A DNA stretch of 64,000 bases from an uncultured Caryophanales bacterium (GCA_946405105.1 CAMJFY010000002.1:84751-148750), one strand, 5' to 3'. Shown: positions 1 to 10,127, counted from the first letter of the stretch. Numbers and translations: made by a program. Notes: generated from the sequence alone by a model not told the origin.

Positions 1-1
1 T

Positions 2-523
2 GAATTTGTTGATGCAGTTTATGAGGATCCATCACAAAAGCCTGCTGAAGAGCCACAACAAGAGGAAGCAGAAGCTACTGAAGAGGTAGTTGAAGAGGTT
101 CAAGAGGAGCCAGGCGTAGTTTATGAAGAAACTGAAGCTGCAGCTCAAGAAATTGAAAATACATATGATGAGCTAACTGAAGGAGCACCTGAGGGTACAA
201 GTGCTGAATACCTTGAGGAACAAAATGCAGAGGAGCCTATTATCCTTGATGAGGATTTAAGTGATGTTGAAAGTGCATCTGATGAGGAAATAGCTGCATT
301 AATGTATGAAAATGGAATGAGAGATGCAGAAGTTGAAACTGAAGAAGCTCCTAAGGATTTAGATTTCAATGCATATGATGTAAAGAAAAATGAATTATAT
401 GGCTCAGAAACAATTATGAAATATGCTAATAACACTTCTGTTAAGACTATAATTATTTCTATTTTCTTAGGATTAAGTGTTGTTGCAGCAATAATTGTTT
501 TAGCTGTTGTTTTAAAAGGGTAA
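2..523 (+). CDS. C-terminal part of an acidic protein with a C-terminal membrane anchor (start outside window)
   Basis: The reading frame is open from base 2 to the TAA at 521-523, so the start lies upstream of the window. About 135 residues are very rich in Glu, Ala and Pro and look unstructured. The last 35 residues hold one hydrophobic segment (IIISIFLGLSVVAAIIVLAVVL), followed only by KG, so the protein probably sits in the membrane by its C-terminus with the acidic part in the cytoplasm. It ends 6 bases before mutS and is probably in the same transcript. I do not recognise the family; the visible part is low complexity. Confidence 0.75.
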   Translation, partial: EFVDAVYEDPSQKPAEEPQQEEAEATEEVVEEVQEEPGVVYEETEAAAQEIENTYDELTEGAPEGTSAEYLEEQNAEEPIILDEDLSDVESASDEEIAALMYENGMRDAEVETEEAPKDLDFNAYDVKKNELYGSETIMKYANNTSVKTIIISIFLGLSVVAAIIVLAVVLKG

Positions 524-529
524 TTAATT

Positions 530-3076
530 ATGAGTGGTGAAGCAAAATATAGCCCAATGATTGAGCAATACCTTGAAATTAAAAATAAGTATAAGGATTA
601 TATCTTGTTTTACCGTGTTGGAGATTTTTACGAGATGTTTTTAGATGATGCTTATCTAGCATCAAGAGAATTAGAATTAGCTCTAACTGGTAAGGATGCA
701 GGAAGAGATGAGAGAATACCTATGTGCGGTGTTCCTTTTCATGCTGCAGATCAATATATTGAAAAGCTAGTATCAAAGGGATATAAGGTTGCGATAGGTG
801 AACAAATAGAGGATCCTAAATCAGCAGTAGGATTAGTAAGAAGAGGAATAACTAAAATTATTACTCCAGGTACTATTGATTCAGGATTATCTGATAAGGA
901 AAATAATTTTATCGCATCTATAATCAATATAAAAAGAGAATATGTATTATGCTATAGTGATATGACTACAGGTGAGGGCTATGTAGCTATTTATAAATCT
1001 GTTGATGTATTAATGAATGAAATATTATCATTACACATTAAAGAAATAGTATTAGCTGATGATTTCAATAATAAGAGAATTGAAGATTTTATTGTTAATA
1101 ATCAAATTGCCTTATCATATATTTCTGTATATGAAATACCTGATAATTTATCATATATAGCTAAGAATATATTGCCTATATATCACAAATCTATAGGTAT
1201 TTTAGTTCAGTATTTTATTGAAACTAAAAAATGTGAACCAACATTCTTTAAGGAATTTATGTCATATAATCCTAAAGAATATCTACATTTAGACGCTTTT
1301 ACAAAGAAGAATCTAGAATTAATAGAAACATTAAGATTAGGACAAAAGAATGGTTCTTTATTATGGCTAATAGATAAATGTAATACAGCTATGGGCTCTA
1401 GATTATTACATAAATGGATTGATAAGCCATTAACTGATTTAGAAGAAATCAATAAAAGATTAGATTTTGTTGATGCATTAAATAAAAATATCATCATTAA
1501 AAATGATATTAAGCAGGAATTTAAAAATGTATATGACCTAGAAAGAATTATCGGAAGAATTTCTTCAGGTAGTGCTAATGCCAAAGATTTAGTATGGCTA
1601 AGAAGAAGCTTACATGCAGTTCCTATTTTAATTGAATCATTATCTAAATTAGATTTAGCTGATGCTAAAGATTTGGCCTCATCTATAGATGCTCATGAAA
1701 ATTTATGTCATTTATTAGATATAAGCTTAGTAGAAAATCCACCACTATCTGTAAAAGAGGGCGGATTAATTAATGATGGTTATAATCAAAAGCTTGATGA
1801 AATAAGAGACATTTCTAAAAATGGTAAAGAATGGATTTTAAATTATGAAGCTAAACAAAAAGAATTAACTGGAATTAAAACCCTAAAGGTTGGATACAAT
1901 AGAGTTACTGGATATTTCATTGAGGTATCTAAGGGAGCTATTAAAGATATTCCAGAAGAATTAAATTATGTTAGAAGATCAACATTAGTTAATGCTGAAA
2001 GATTCATTACTCCAGAACTTAAGCAATATGAAGAAATGGTATTAAATGCTAAAGAACAAATAGAAGCAATTGAATATGAGCTATTTGTAGGTTTAAGAAA
2101 TGAAGCTTGTAAATATATCATTAGCTTACAAAAATTAGCTGATATTATTTCAATGGTAGATTGCTTTATAGCATTATCGGATATTTCATTAAAATATAAT
2201 TATGTTAGACCAACATTTAACGATAATAGAACTATAAATATTGTAGATGGAAGACACCCAGTATTAGAAACAATAATTGGTCCAAATTATATAGTTAATG
2301 ATTGTGTTATTAACAAATATAACATGATGCTTATAACAGGACCTAATATGAGTGGTAAATCTACATATATGAGAATGCTAGCATTAATTATTATTCTTGC
2401 TCAAATTGGATCATTTGTTCCAGCTAAGAGTGCTGATTTAATGATATTTGATTCTATTTATACAAGAATTGGTGCGTCTGATGATTTAGTATCTGGTCAA
2501 TCAACATTCATGGTTGAAATGACTGAAGCTAATTATGCAATCTCAAACGCAACTAAGAATAGCTTAGTATTATTTGATGAAATAGGTAGAGGTACTGCAA
2601 CATTTGATGGTATGGCATTAGCTCAATCTATTTTAGAATATCTACATGAAAAGGTTGGATGTATTACATTATTCTCAACACATTATCATGAATTAACTCA
2701 GCTTGAAACAAAGCTAAAGAGATTAAAGAATGTCCATGTTGAGGCAAAAGAAAGTGATAATGGTGTTGTTTTCTTACATAAGGTAATAGATGGACCTACA
2801 GATAAATCATATGGTATTAATGTTGCCTCACTTGCAGGCTTACCTAAGAGCTTAATAGAAAGAAGTAAGCAGGTATTACAAAAGCTTGAGGAAGATAATA
2901 ATACAAATAACAGTATTAGCCTAGATTTATTTAATTTTGAGGAATATGATAATAAGCCTGAGGTTAAAGAAGAAACTAAGGCTGAAAAGATAAAGAAGGC
3001 ATTAGATGAAGTAGATGTTAATAGAATTTCACCTATTGAAGCCTTAAATATTTTAAATATGCTAAAGGAGATATAA
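530..3076 (+). CDS. mutS: DNA mismatch repair protein MutS
   Basis: MutS recognises mismatches and small loops in DNA and recruits MutL in an ATP-dependent manner. At 848 residues it has the usual bacterial length. The N-terminal mismatch-binding domain has the Phe-x-Glu wedge (YRVGDFYEMF, near residue 30). The ABC-type ATPase carries Walker A (GPNMSGKSTYM, near residue 605), Walker B (LVLFDEIGRGT) and the STHYHEL switch. It starts the mutS-mutL-miaA run and ends one base before the mutL start, so translation is probably coupled. Confidence 0.98.
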   Translation: MSGEAKYSPMIEQYLEIKNKYKDYILFYRVGDFYEMFLDDAYLASRELELALTGKDAGRDERIPMCGVPFHAADQYIEKLVSKGYKVAIGEQIEDPKSAVGLVRRGITKIITPGTIDSGLSDKENNFIASIINIKREYVLCYSDMTTGEGYVAIYKSVDVLMNEILSLHIKEIVLADDFNNKRIEDFIVNNQIALSYISVYEIPDNLSYIAKNILPIYHKSIGILVQYFIETKKCEPTFFKEFMSYNPKEYLHLDAFTKKNLELIETLRLGQKNGSLLWLIDKCNTAMGSRLLHKWIDKPLTDLEEINKRLDFVDALNKNIIIKNDIKQEFKNVYDLERIIGRISSGSANAKDLVWLRRSLHAVPILIESLSKLDLADAKDLASSIDAHENLCHLLDISLVENPPLSVKEGGLINDGYNQKLDEIRDISKNGKEWILNYEAKQKELTGIKTLKVGYNRVTGYFIEVSKGAIKDIPEELNYVRRSTLVNAERFITPELKQYEEMVLNAKEQIEAIEYELFVGLRNEACKYIISLQKLADIISMVDCFIALSDISLKYNYVRPTFNDNRTINIVDGRHPVLETIIGPNYIVNDCVINKYNMMLITGPNMSGKSTYMRMLALIIILAQIGSFVPAKSADLMIFDSIYTRIGASDDLVSGQSTFMVEMTEANYAISNATKNSLVLFDEIGRGTATFDGMALAQSILEYLHEKVGCITLFSTHYHELTQLETKLKRLKNVHVEAKESDNGVVFLHKVIDGPTDKSYGINVASLAGLPKSLIERSKQVLQKLEEDNNTNNSISLDLFNFEEYDNKPEVKEETKAEKIKKALDEVDVNRISPIEALNILNMLKEI

Positions 3077-3077
3077 T

Positions 3078-4895
3078 ATGTCAAAGATTGTAAAAATGTC
3101 TCCTAAGCTAGCTAATTTAATTGCGGCAGGAGAGGTCGTTGAAAGACCATCATCTGTTGTAAAGGAATTAATTGAAAATTCAATTGATGCCAAAGCCACT
3201 ATGATTAAGCTTTATTTAAAAAATGGTGGTATTGATGAAATAATAATTGTAGATGATGGAGAAGGAATGGATAAAGAAGATGTAGTTGCTGCATTCCTAC
3301 CTCATGCTACATCTAAAATTAAAAATGAATATGATTTACAAAGAATAAAAACATTAGGCTTTAGAGGTGAAGCCATCGCGTCTATTGCCGAAGTTAGTAA
3401 TATGACAATATCTTCATCAACAAATGGTAATGAAGGATATATGTGTCATTATAAATATGGTATTAAAATTGAAGAAGGAATTATTAACCACAATAAGGGT
3501 ACAACTATTACAGTTAATAATTTGTTCTTTAATACCCCAGCTAGATTAAAATACCTTAAGCCAGCTAAAACTGAATTATCATCTATAATGTTTTTTATTG
3601 ATAGAATAGCTATGGCTCATCCTGAAATCAAATTTATGATTTCATCAGACGATAGGGTTATTTTCCAAACAACAGGACAAAATAATGATATGACATTAAT
3701 GGCTGAAATATATGGTACTGATGTAGCTAAAAAGCTAATTAGCTCATCGTATACAGATATGGGATATAAAACTAAGCTATTATTTGCCAAGCCTGAGGTA
3801 TATAGATCTAACAAATTAGAAATTACAATGATATGTAATGGAAGATATGTTAAAAATTATAATATTACAAAGGCTGTAGTTGATGCCTTCCAAACATATA
3901 TTCCAATTAATAAATATCCAGTTGGTATTCTTTATTTTGATATAGATCCATTATTAATTGATGTTAATGTTCATCCAACAAAAACTGAAATTAAAATATC
4001 AAATGAAGATAAAATCTGTGAAAGATTAATCAAAGAAATAAAGGATATGCTAGAAAAATATAAGCATATACCTACAAGAGAAATAGTTCACAAGGATGCT
4101 TATGTAAAGACTTCAATCTTTGATCAGCCTATACTTGAGGAAGAAACAGTTTATGTTAGTGATTTAACTAACAAGGATTTAAATAATGTAGATTTTTCCA
4201 AAGCAGAAATAAAATCAGTATCTGAAAAGCCTAAACAGGAAAAGATAAATGATTATAATTCTACAATGGAAATAATTAAAGATAATACAGAAATAATAAT
4301 AGATAAAAAGATACCATATATGGAATATGTTGGTGAAATATTTGGAACATATTTAATATTCCAAAATGATGATGGTATGTATTTAGTAGATCAGCATGCT
4401 GCGGCAGAAAGAGTCAATTATGAATATTATTATGAAATATTATCTAATCCAAATCAGCCAATTACTGATTTATTGATTCCAGAAATTTATACATTCTCTA
4501 AATCAGAATCATTGTTTATTCAAGATCATTTAGCTGATTTTGAAAAAATAGGATTTAGATTAGAACAATCAGGACCTACAGATTTTACATTAAGATCTAT
4601 TCCTTTATGGGTTCAGGACTCTAATTCAATTGATTGTATCTATGATTTATTAGAGCTTATGACTGAAAATAAAAAGATAGATATAATGCATTTTAGAGAT
4701 TACATAACTAAACAAATTAGCTGTAAATCATCTATTAAAGCAAATCATAGAATCTCAAATGAGGAGGTTAGTGTATTAATGGAAAGACTAAATAAATGTA
4801 AGAATCCATTTACATGCCCTCATGGTAGACCAACTATAATTAAGCTATCAATATCTGATTTAGAAAAAATGTTTGAAAGGATTCAATCAAAATGA
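3078..4895 (+). CDS. mutL: DNA mismatch repair protein MutL
   Basis: MutL links MutS mismatch recognition to strand incision. The N-terminal GHKL ATPase is intact (ELIENSIDA, DDGEGM, TLGFRGEA). The C-terminal half carries the metal-dependent endonuclease motif DQHAAAERVNYE (near residue 437) and the CPHGRPT motif near the C-terminus. This marks it as the nicking MutL found in bacteria without MutH. The middle linker (about 330-410) is low complexity, as in the family. It begins one base after mutS and overlaps miaA by 4 bases. Confidence 0.98.
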   Translation: MSKIVKMSPKLANLIAAGEVVERPSSVVKELIENSIDAKATMIKLYLKNGGIDEIIIVDDGEGMDKEDVVAAFLPHATSKIKNEYDLQRIKTLGFRGEAIASIAEVSNMTISSSTNGNEGYMCHYKYGIKIEEGIINHNKGTTITVNNLFFNTPARLKYLKPAKTELSSIMFFIDRIAMAHPEIKFMISSDDRVIFQTTGQNNDMTLMAEIYGTDVAKKLISSSYTDMGYKTKLLFAKPEVYRSNKLEITMICNGRYVKNYNITKAVVDAFQTYIPINKYPVGILYFDIDPLLIDVNVHPTKTEIKISNEDKICERLIKEIKDMLEKYKHIPTREIVHKDAYVKTSIFDQPILEEETVYVSDLTNKDLNNVDFSKAEIKSVSEKPKQEKINDYNSTMEIIKDNTEIIIDKKIPYMEYVGEIFGTYLIFQNDDGMYLVDQHAAAERVNYEYYYEILSNPNQPITDLLIPEIYTFSKSESLFIQDHLADFEKIGFRLEQSGPTDFTLRSIPLWVQDSNSIDCIYDLLELMTENKKIDIMHFRDYITKQISCKSSIKANHRISNEEVSVLMERLNKCKNPFTCPHGRPTIIKLSISDLEKMFERIQSK

Positions 4896-5785
4896 AAAAG
4901 GTATTGGTTGTTGTAGGACCTACTGCAGTAGGTAAAACTAAGCTAGCTATTGATTTAGCTAAGCATTATAATTATGAAATTATATCTGGTGATTCTGTAG
5001 CTATTTATAAAAGATTAGATATTGGTAGTGCTAAGCCTACAATAGAAGAAATGGATGGGGTTAAGCATTATTTAATTGATATATTAGATCCTACAGATAA
5101 TTATAGCGTTAAGGATTTCCAAGATTCTGCTAGAAAAATAATAGAAGAATCTAATAAGCCATGTATTATTTCTGGTGGTACAGGCTTATATATTGAAAGT
5201 GTATTATATAATTATGAATTTAATGCATCTGAAAGAGATTTTTCATATGGTGATAAATATAAAGATTATTCTAATGAAGAATTATATAATTTATTATTAG
5301 AAAAGGATCCTAATATTGATAGGGAAAAGCTTCACCCTAATAATAGAAAAAGAGTCTTAAGAGCATTAGAGGTAAATCAGGAATTAAATCAATCTATTCA
5401 TTCATTCAATAAAAAGGATGAAAAGGTATATGATTATTTTATCATCTATCTTTCAATGGAAAGAACAAAGCTATATGAAAGAATTGAAAAAAGAGTAGAT
5501 ATAATGATTAATGATGGACTATTAGATGAGGTTAAAGCATTATATGATGATCATATTTATCCTCACGCAATAGGATATAAGGAGCTAGTACCTTATTTTG
5601 ATGGATTGATTTCACTTGAGAGTGCAGTAGATGAAATCAAAAAGAATACTAGACATCTTGCGAAAAGACAAGAAACATGGTTTAGAAATCAAATGGATAC
5701 ACACTTTTATGATTTAACTAACAAGAGCCATGATGAAGTATTAAATGAAATAATTAAAGACGTTGATGGGTGGTTAAAATCATGA
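4892..5785 (+). CDS. miaA: tRNA dimethylallyltransferase MiaA
   Basis: MiaA adds a dimethylallyl group to A37 of tRNAs reading UNN codons. The P-loop GPTAVGKT is at residues 8-15, followed by SGDSVAIYKRLDIGSAKP, the substrate-binding region, and SGGTGLYIES. Length (297) is normal. The ATG overlaps the mutL stop (ATGA), and the stop (TGA, 5783-5785) overlaps the aroK start. The order mutS-mutL-miaA occurs in many Bacillota. Confidence 0.97.
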   Translation: MKKVLVVVGPTAVGKTKLAIDLAKHYNYEIISGDSVAIYKRLDIGSAKPTIEEMDGVKHYLIDILDPTDNYSVKDFQDSARKIIEESNKPCIISGGTGLYIESVLYNYEFNASERDFSYGDKYKDYSNEELYNLLLEKDPNIDREKLHPNNRKRVLRALEVNQELNQSIHSFNKKDEKVYDYFIIYLSMERTKLYERIEKRVDIMINDGLLDEVKALYDDHIYPHAIGYKELVPYFDGLISLESAVDEIKKNTRHLAKRQETWFRNQMDTHFYDLTNKSHDEVLNEIIKDVDGWLKS

Positions 5786-6261
5786 AAATCTATTTGATTG
5801 GAATGCCAGGCTGTGGTAAATCAACACTTGGTAAAAAGCTTGCGAAAAAAATTAATTATAAATTCATTGATATGGATAATTACATTGAAATGAAGGCAGG
5901 AATGTTTATTGATGAAATGTTTGAGGCCTATGGAGAAAAATATTTTAGAGAATTAGAAACTAATACCCTAAAGGAATTTATGGAATTAGATAATGTAATT
6001 ATTTCTACTGGTGGAGGAATAATTAAAAATAAAGAGCATAAGAAGCTAATGAATGGTTTATGTGTATTCTTAGATGTAGATTTAGCTGAGCTAGAAAAGA
6101 GAATTGCATTATCAGATACAGTAAGACCATTATTACAAACTAAAACAGTATATACATTATATGAGGAAAGAAAGGATTTATATGATTTCTTTGCTGATAT
6201 AAAGGTAAATAACCATAACATCGATGAAGCTATAGAAAAGATATGCGAGGTGCTAAAATGA
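5782..6261 (+). CDS. aroK: Shikimate kinase
   Basis: The enzyme phosphorylates shikimate in the chorismate pathway. Walker A is GMPGCGKST, the shikimate-binding region includes DMDNYIE, and STGGGI gives the Gly-Gly-Gly motif; RPLL is the lid arginine. It has 159 residues, typical for AroK. I chose ATG 5782, which overlaps the miaA stop, over the GTG at 5770. The end overlaps aroQ by 4 bases, giving an aroK-aroQ translational pair. Confidence 0.95.
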   Translation: MKIYLIGMPGCGKSTLGKKLAKKINYKFIDMDNYIEMKAGMFIDEMFEAYGEKYFRELETNTLKEFMELDNVIISTGGGIIKNKEHKKLMNGLCVFLDVDLAELEKRIALSDTVRPLLQTKTVYTLYEERKDLYDFFADIKVNNHNIDEAIEKICEVLK

Positions 6262-6686
6262 AAAATGTATTAGTAATTAATGGACCTAATTTAAATATGC
6301 TAGGTAAAAGACCTAAGGAGCATTATGGAACTAAAACATTAGATGAAATTAATGAATTAATAAAAAAAGAAGCAGAAGGCTTCTTTAATGTTGACTTTTA
6401 TCAATCTAATTATGAAGGAGATATTGTTACTAAGATTCAAGAGGCATTATTTAAATATGATGCCATAGTAATTAACCCAGGCGCATATACACATACATCT
6501 GTAGCAATTCATGATGCCCTAGAGATGTTTGCTGGACCAAAAATCGAAGTTCATTTATCTAAGGTAGATGAAAGAGAAGGCTTTAGAAGAATCAATTATA
6601 TCAGAGATGTTTGTAGTGCAACATTCGCTGGTAGATTAGAGCTTAGCTATATTGATGCGATAAATTATTTGAAAAATACGAAATAA
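6258..6686 (+). CDS. aroQ: 3-dehydroquinate dehydratase, type II
   Basis: The enzyme converts 3-dehydroquinate to 3-dehydroshikimate. The type II signature NGPNLNMLGKRPKEHYG holds the catalytic Tyr; the INPGAYTHTSVAIHDAL loop and a VHLS segment follow. It has 142 residues, a normal length. The start at 6258 is preceded by GAGGTG at a good distance and overlaps the aroK stop; the upstream ATG at 6243 would lack this. Together with aroK and pheA it shows an aromatic amino acid pathway, at least in part. Confidence 0.95.
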   Translation: MKNVLVINGPNLNMLGKRPKEHYGTKTLDEINELIKKEAEGFFNVDFYQSNYEGDIVTKIQEALFKYDAIVINPGAYTHTSVAIHDALEMFAGPKIEVHLSKVDEREGFRRINYIRDVCSATFAGRLELSYIDAINYLKNTK

Positions 6687-6736
6687 TATGATAGAATAAC
6701 ATATATTTATTTAAAAAATAAGAGGAGAAATTTAAA

Positions 6737-7294
6737 ATGATTAATGTTAATGAATTAAAAAATGGCGTTGTAATCGAATATGATGGTAAGCTAATGCAAA
6801 TTATGGAATTCATGCATGTATTACAAAATAAGGTTGCATATGTTAGAGTTAAAATGAAAGATTTAAGAACTGGTGCCGTATTAGAAACTGCATTAAAGGG
6901 TTCTGATTCAGCATTCAAGAGATGCTTCATTGATAAGAGAGATATGCAATATATCTATAGCTCAGGAGATTCATATGCATTTATGGATAATGAAACTTAT
7001 GAGCAAATCGAAATCCCAGCTGAAAGATTAAAGTGGGAAAAGAATTTCATGGTAGAAGGAATGAACGTAAGTATTTCTTTCTATGAGTCTGAAATCTTAG
7101 GTGTTATTTTACCTGATAAGGTAGATTTAACAATTACTGAAACTGAACCAGCTGTAAAGGGTGATACTAAGACAAATGCATTAAAGGATGCAATTGTTGA
7201 AACTGGTTACAAAGTAAAAGTTCCTATGTTCATCGAAAAGGGCGAAAAGATTACATTATCTACAGCTACTGGTGAATATAAGGGTAGAGCTTAA
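6737..7294 (+). CDS. efp: Elongation factor P with an unusual domain I loop
   Basis: EF-P rescues ribosomes stalled at consecutive prolines. The three beta-barrel domains are present (185 residues), including the C-terminal GDTKTNAL and TGEYKGRA segments. The loop that reaches the peptidyl transferase centre is normally HVKPGKGxAFVR; here it reads HVLQNKVAYVR. Lys32 is in its usual place, but Pro30 and Gly31 are replaced by Gln-Asn and one residue is missing just after the Lys. It has its own SD (AGAGGAG). No lysine-modifying enzyme gene is seen in the window. Confidence 0.93.
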   Translation: MINVNELKNGVVIEYDGKLMQIMEFMHVLQNKVAYVRVKMKDLRTGAVLETALKGSDSAFKRCFIDKRDMQYIYSSGDSYAFMDNETYEQIEIPAERLKWEKNFMVEGMNVSISFYESEILGVILPDKVDLTITETEPAVKGDTKTNALKDAIVETGYKVKVPMFIEKGEKITLSTATGEYKGRA

Positions 7295-7315
7295 TTAATT
7301 TAGGAGTGATGGATA

Positions 7316-8704
7316 GTGGACATACAATCGTGCATCTTGTCGGAAAATCCCCCGGCCTTTAATACACCAATTTTCATATTAATGCTTGTACTAGTAGTTT
7401 TATCTGCGTTTTTCTCTATGAGTGAAACTGCGTTTTCTAGTGCGTCTGATACCAAGCTTAAAATAGCAGTTGAGGGTAAGGTTGCAGGTGCGAAGAAGGC
7501 AATCTATTTATATGAAAGATTTGATAAAACTGTAACTACATTATTAATCGGTAATAACTTAGTTAATGTTGGATTATCAGCAATCGCAGTTATTTTCTTT
7601 AGACAGCTTGCGTTTACTGATAATGATAATTATATCTCTTTAGTTACGACTTTAGTAATTACCTTAACATTATTAATCTTTGGTGAAATAGTTCCAAAGA
7701 TGATTGCTAAGCAGCATTCTGAAGCAGTTTGTACAAAGGTATCATGGATTGTTTATATTTTATCTTTGATATTATTCCCTTTAGTTATTTTATTTGCTGG
7801 AATTCAAAAGCTTTTAACAAAAAATAACAAGGAAGATGCTTCAATTGAAAAAGAAGAATTAAATGTTATTATTGATGAGCTTGAAAACACTGGTGAAATT
7901 GAAAATCGAGAAGCAAATGTTTTACATAATGTATTAGATTTAGGTGAAACATCAGTTGAAGACATAATGGTTCCTCGTATTAAGGTGGAAATGATAGATT
8001 ATGAAGCTAATTTAGATGAGGTTAAGGCCTTTATGCTAGATAATGCTTTCTCTAGAGTTCCAGTTTATAAGAAGGACAAGGATCATGTTGTAGGTATTTT
8101 ATACGAAAGAGATTTCTTCCCAGCATTGGTTAAGAATCCAAAGCTTAGCTGGAGAAAGCTAATTCGTCCTGTTAAATTTGTTTCAGCCGCAATGAAGGCT
8201 GATGATTTAATCCGTGAATTACAAGCTGCTAAAACTCATTTAGCTGTTGTATCTGGAGAATATGGTGACGTACTTGGTATCGTTACTATGGAGGATGCAA
8301 TAGAGGAATTAGTCGGTGAAATCTATGATGAGCATGATGTTCCTGGTGGAAATGATATTAGATTTGAAGGCTTAGAGGACGGCTCATATATTGTTGATGC
8401 TGAAATCTTCGTTGAGGATTTATTTGATAGATTAGGAATAGGTGATATTCCTGAGGATGTTCCATCTAAGGTATCAGGCTGGTTATTTGAAAAATGTGAA
8501 AGCCTTCCAGTTGCTGGCTTCCATGTTGATTATCTAGCTAGATATACTAAGCTTGATGAGGATTCAGGCGATTATAAGGATTATAATAAGATATTAACTA
8601 TCGCAATTTACGAAGTAAAAAATCGTGCTATTACATTAGCTAAGGTTACTGTAAGAGACGCTACTGAGAAAGAAATTGACGATTTTGATAAGAAAGAAGA
8701 ATAA
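7316..8704 (+). CDS. CNNM/CorC-type membrane protein with CBS pair (HlyC/CorC family)
   Basis: A 462-residue integral membrane protein. The N-terminal DUF21/CNNM domain has about four membrane segments and the SMSETAFSSA signature near residue 40; two CBS domains (about 210-330) and a CorC_HlyC C-terminal domain follow. Relatives move or sense Mg2+ and other divalent ions; the old label hemolysin is not supported by function. The start is GTG 7316, placed 7 bases after TAGGAGTG. A terminator follows at 8706. Confidence 0.9.
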   Translation: MDIQSCILSENPPAFNTPIFILMLVLVVLSAFFSMSETAFSSASDTKLKIAVEGKVAGAKKAIYLYERFDKTVTTLLIGNNLVNVGLSAIAVIFFRQLAFTDNDNYISLVTTLVITLTLLIFGEIVPKMIAKQHSEAVCTKVSWIVYILSLILFPLVILFAGIQKLLTKNNKEDASIEKEELNVIIDELENTGEIENREANVLHNVLDLGETSVEDIMVPRIKVEMIDYEANLDEVKAFMLDNAFSRVPVYKKDKDHVVGILYERDFFPALVKNPKLSWRKLIRPVKFVSAAMKADDLIRELQAAKTHLAVVSGEYGDVLGIVTMEDAIEELVGEIYDEHDVPGGNDIRFEGLEDGSYIVDAEIFVEDLFDRLGIGDIPEDVPSKVSGWLFEKCESLPVAGFHVDYLARYTKLDEDSGDYKDYNKILTIAIYEVKNRAITLAKVTVRDATEKEIDDFDKKEE

Positions 8705-8705
8705 G

Positions 8706-8737
8706 AAAGCGAGGATTTTTTCCTCGCTTTATTTTTT
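8706..8737 (+). terminator. Intrinsic terminator after the CNNM gene
   Basis: Ten-base-pair stem AAAGCGAGGA / TCCTCGCTTT with a T5 loop, followed by a T-rich run. It closes the block that began before the window. Confidence 0.9.
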
Positions 8738-8760
8738 TAAATTTTCTTCCCTCAATATTA

Positions 8761-8789
8761 TTGAAAAATAATTATATTTAACATATAAT
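8761..8789 (+). promoter_or_regulatory. Sigma-A type promoter of ftsZ
   Basis: TTGAAA and TATAAT with a 17-base spacer, about 50 bases upstream of the ftsZ start. A GAGAAAGGGG SD precedes the ATG at 8841. Confidence 0.75.
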
Positions 8790-8840
8790 TAATAATACAG
8801 GATTTTATTTATTTTAGACTAGAGAAAGGGGAATATTATC

Positions 8841-10127
8841 ATGATTTTTGATGAATTAGATTCATTACAAGTTGTACACACACAAATCAAGGTAATAGGT
8901 GTTGGTGGAGCTGGTAAAAATGCTATTAATCATATGATTGAAAATGAAGTACGAGGAGTAGAATTTTATGCAGTCAATACCGATGCTCAAGATTTAAAAA
9001 GATCTAGAGCTGAGAATAGATTACTTATCGGCAAAACAAAAACACATGGCCAAGGTGCTGGTGCTGAACCAGATGTAGGTCGTGCCGCTGCTTTAGAGTC
9101 TGAAGATGATATTCATGAAATGATTGGCGATGCTCAAATGGTTATTATTACCTGCGGAATGGGCGGAGGTACTGGTACAGGTGCTGCCCCAATTATCGCA
9201 AGAATAGCTCGTGAGCATGGATGTTTAACAATCGGTGTTTGTACTAAGCCATTCCAATTTGAAGGACCTACACGTATGGCTAACGCTGTTGCAGGTCTAG
9301 AAGAGATTAGACAATATGTAGACACATTAATTGTTGTTCCTAATCAAAGATTATTAAAGACATTACCTAAGAATACATCAGTATTAGCTGCCTTCAGAGA
9401 AGCTGATAATGTTTTAAGAAAAGCTGTTCAAAGTATTTCTGAAACAATTGTATTACCAGAATTAATCAATATCGACTTCGCCGATATTAGACACGTTATG
9501 GCAGATAAGGGTACTGCATTATTAGGTATTGGTGTTGCTAAGGGAGAAAATAGAGCAATAGAAGCTGCTAGATTAGCAATTCACTCAGATTTATTAGAGG
9601 TTACAATTGAAAATGCTACTGACGCAGTAGTAAATATCATTGCTAGCCAGGATTTATCTTTAGGAGAGGTAGAATCTGCACTTGCCGAAATTAGAAATAA
9701 TAGTGGTAAGGATTTAAATATTATCTATGGTACAGCCGTAAATAACGATTTAGGCGATGAAATCGTAATTACTGTAATTGCTACAGGATACGAATTAAAG
9801 GCTAAAAATAACGGATTTGACGACCTTGCTGAAGAAATCTTTAGAAACATGTCTGATACTAATATAACTTATGATATAGAAAATGATGATGTTGAAGAAA
9901 CACCAGAAGATGCATCAGTTGCTAGAATTAGTGAAATTTTCGAAACTGGCATGGGCAAAAAAGAAGAAAGACGTCAGAAAAAGGAAGAAGAAAAAAGAAG
10001 AAAGCTTCAGCTTAAAGAGCAAAAAAGAAATGAGAAGCATAGTGCTCAACAAAACGTAGAAAAGAGTACTGAATCTCCAAAGGCACAAACTAAATCACAA
10101 GTACCTGATTGGTTAGTAAGAAAGTAA
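8841..10127 (+). CDS. ftsZ: Cell division GTPase FtsZ
   Basis: FtsZ forms the cytokinetic ring. The tubulin-type GTPase core is complete: GVGGAGKNAINHM, the signature GGGTGTGAAP and the T7 loop NIDFADIRHVM. The tail after residue 330 is charged and coiled (KKEERRQKKEEEKRR), and the last residues PDWLVRK resemble the conserved C-terminal peptide that binds FtsA/SepF. It has 428 residues. It stands alone here, with no ftsA directly upstream, and has its own promoter and terminator. Confidence 0.98.
   Translation: MIFDELDSLQVVHTQIKVIGVGGAGKNAINHMIENEVRGVEFYAVNTDAQDLKRSRAENRLLIGKTKTHGQGAGAEPDVGRAAALESEDDIHEMIGDAQMVIITCGMGGGTGTGAAPIIARIAREHGCLTIGVCTKPFQFEGPTRMANAVAGLEEIRQYVDTLIVVPNQRLLKTLPKNTSVLAAFREADNVLRKAVQSISETIVLPELINIDFADIRHVMADKGTALLGIGVAKGENRAIEAARLAIHSDLLEVTIENATDAVVNIIASQDLSLGEVESALAEIRNNSGKDLNIIYGTAVNNDLGDEIVITVIATGYELKAKNNGFDDLAEEIFRNMSDTNITYDIENDDVEETPEDASVARISEIFETGMGKKEERRQKKEEEKRRKLQLKEQKRNEKHSAQQNVEKSTESPKAQTKSQVPDWLVRK

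Noticed and set aside
5782..5785. TGA read as Trp, as in Mycoplasma
   Set aside because: TGA ends miaA, aroK and others at the expected length, and Trp codons in conserved motifs are TGG.
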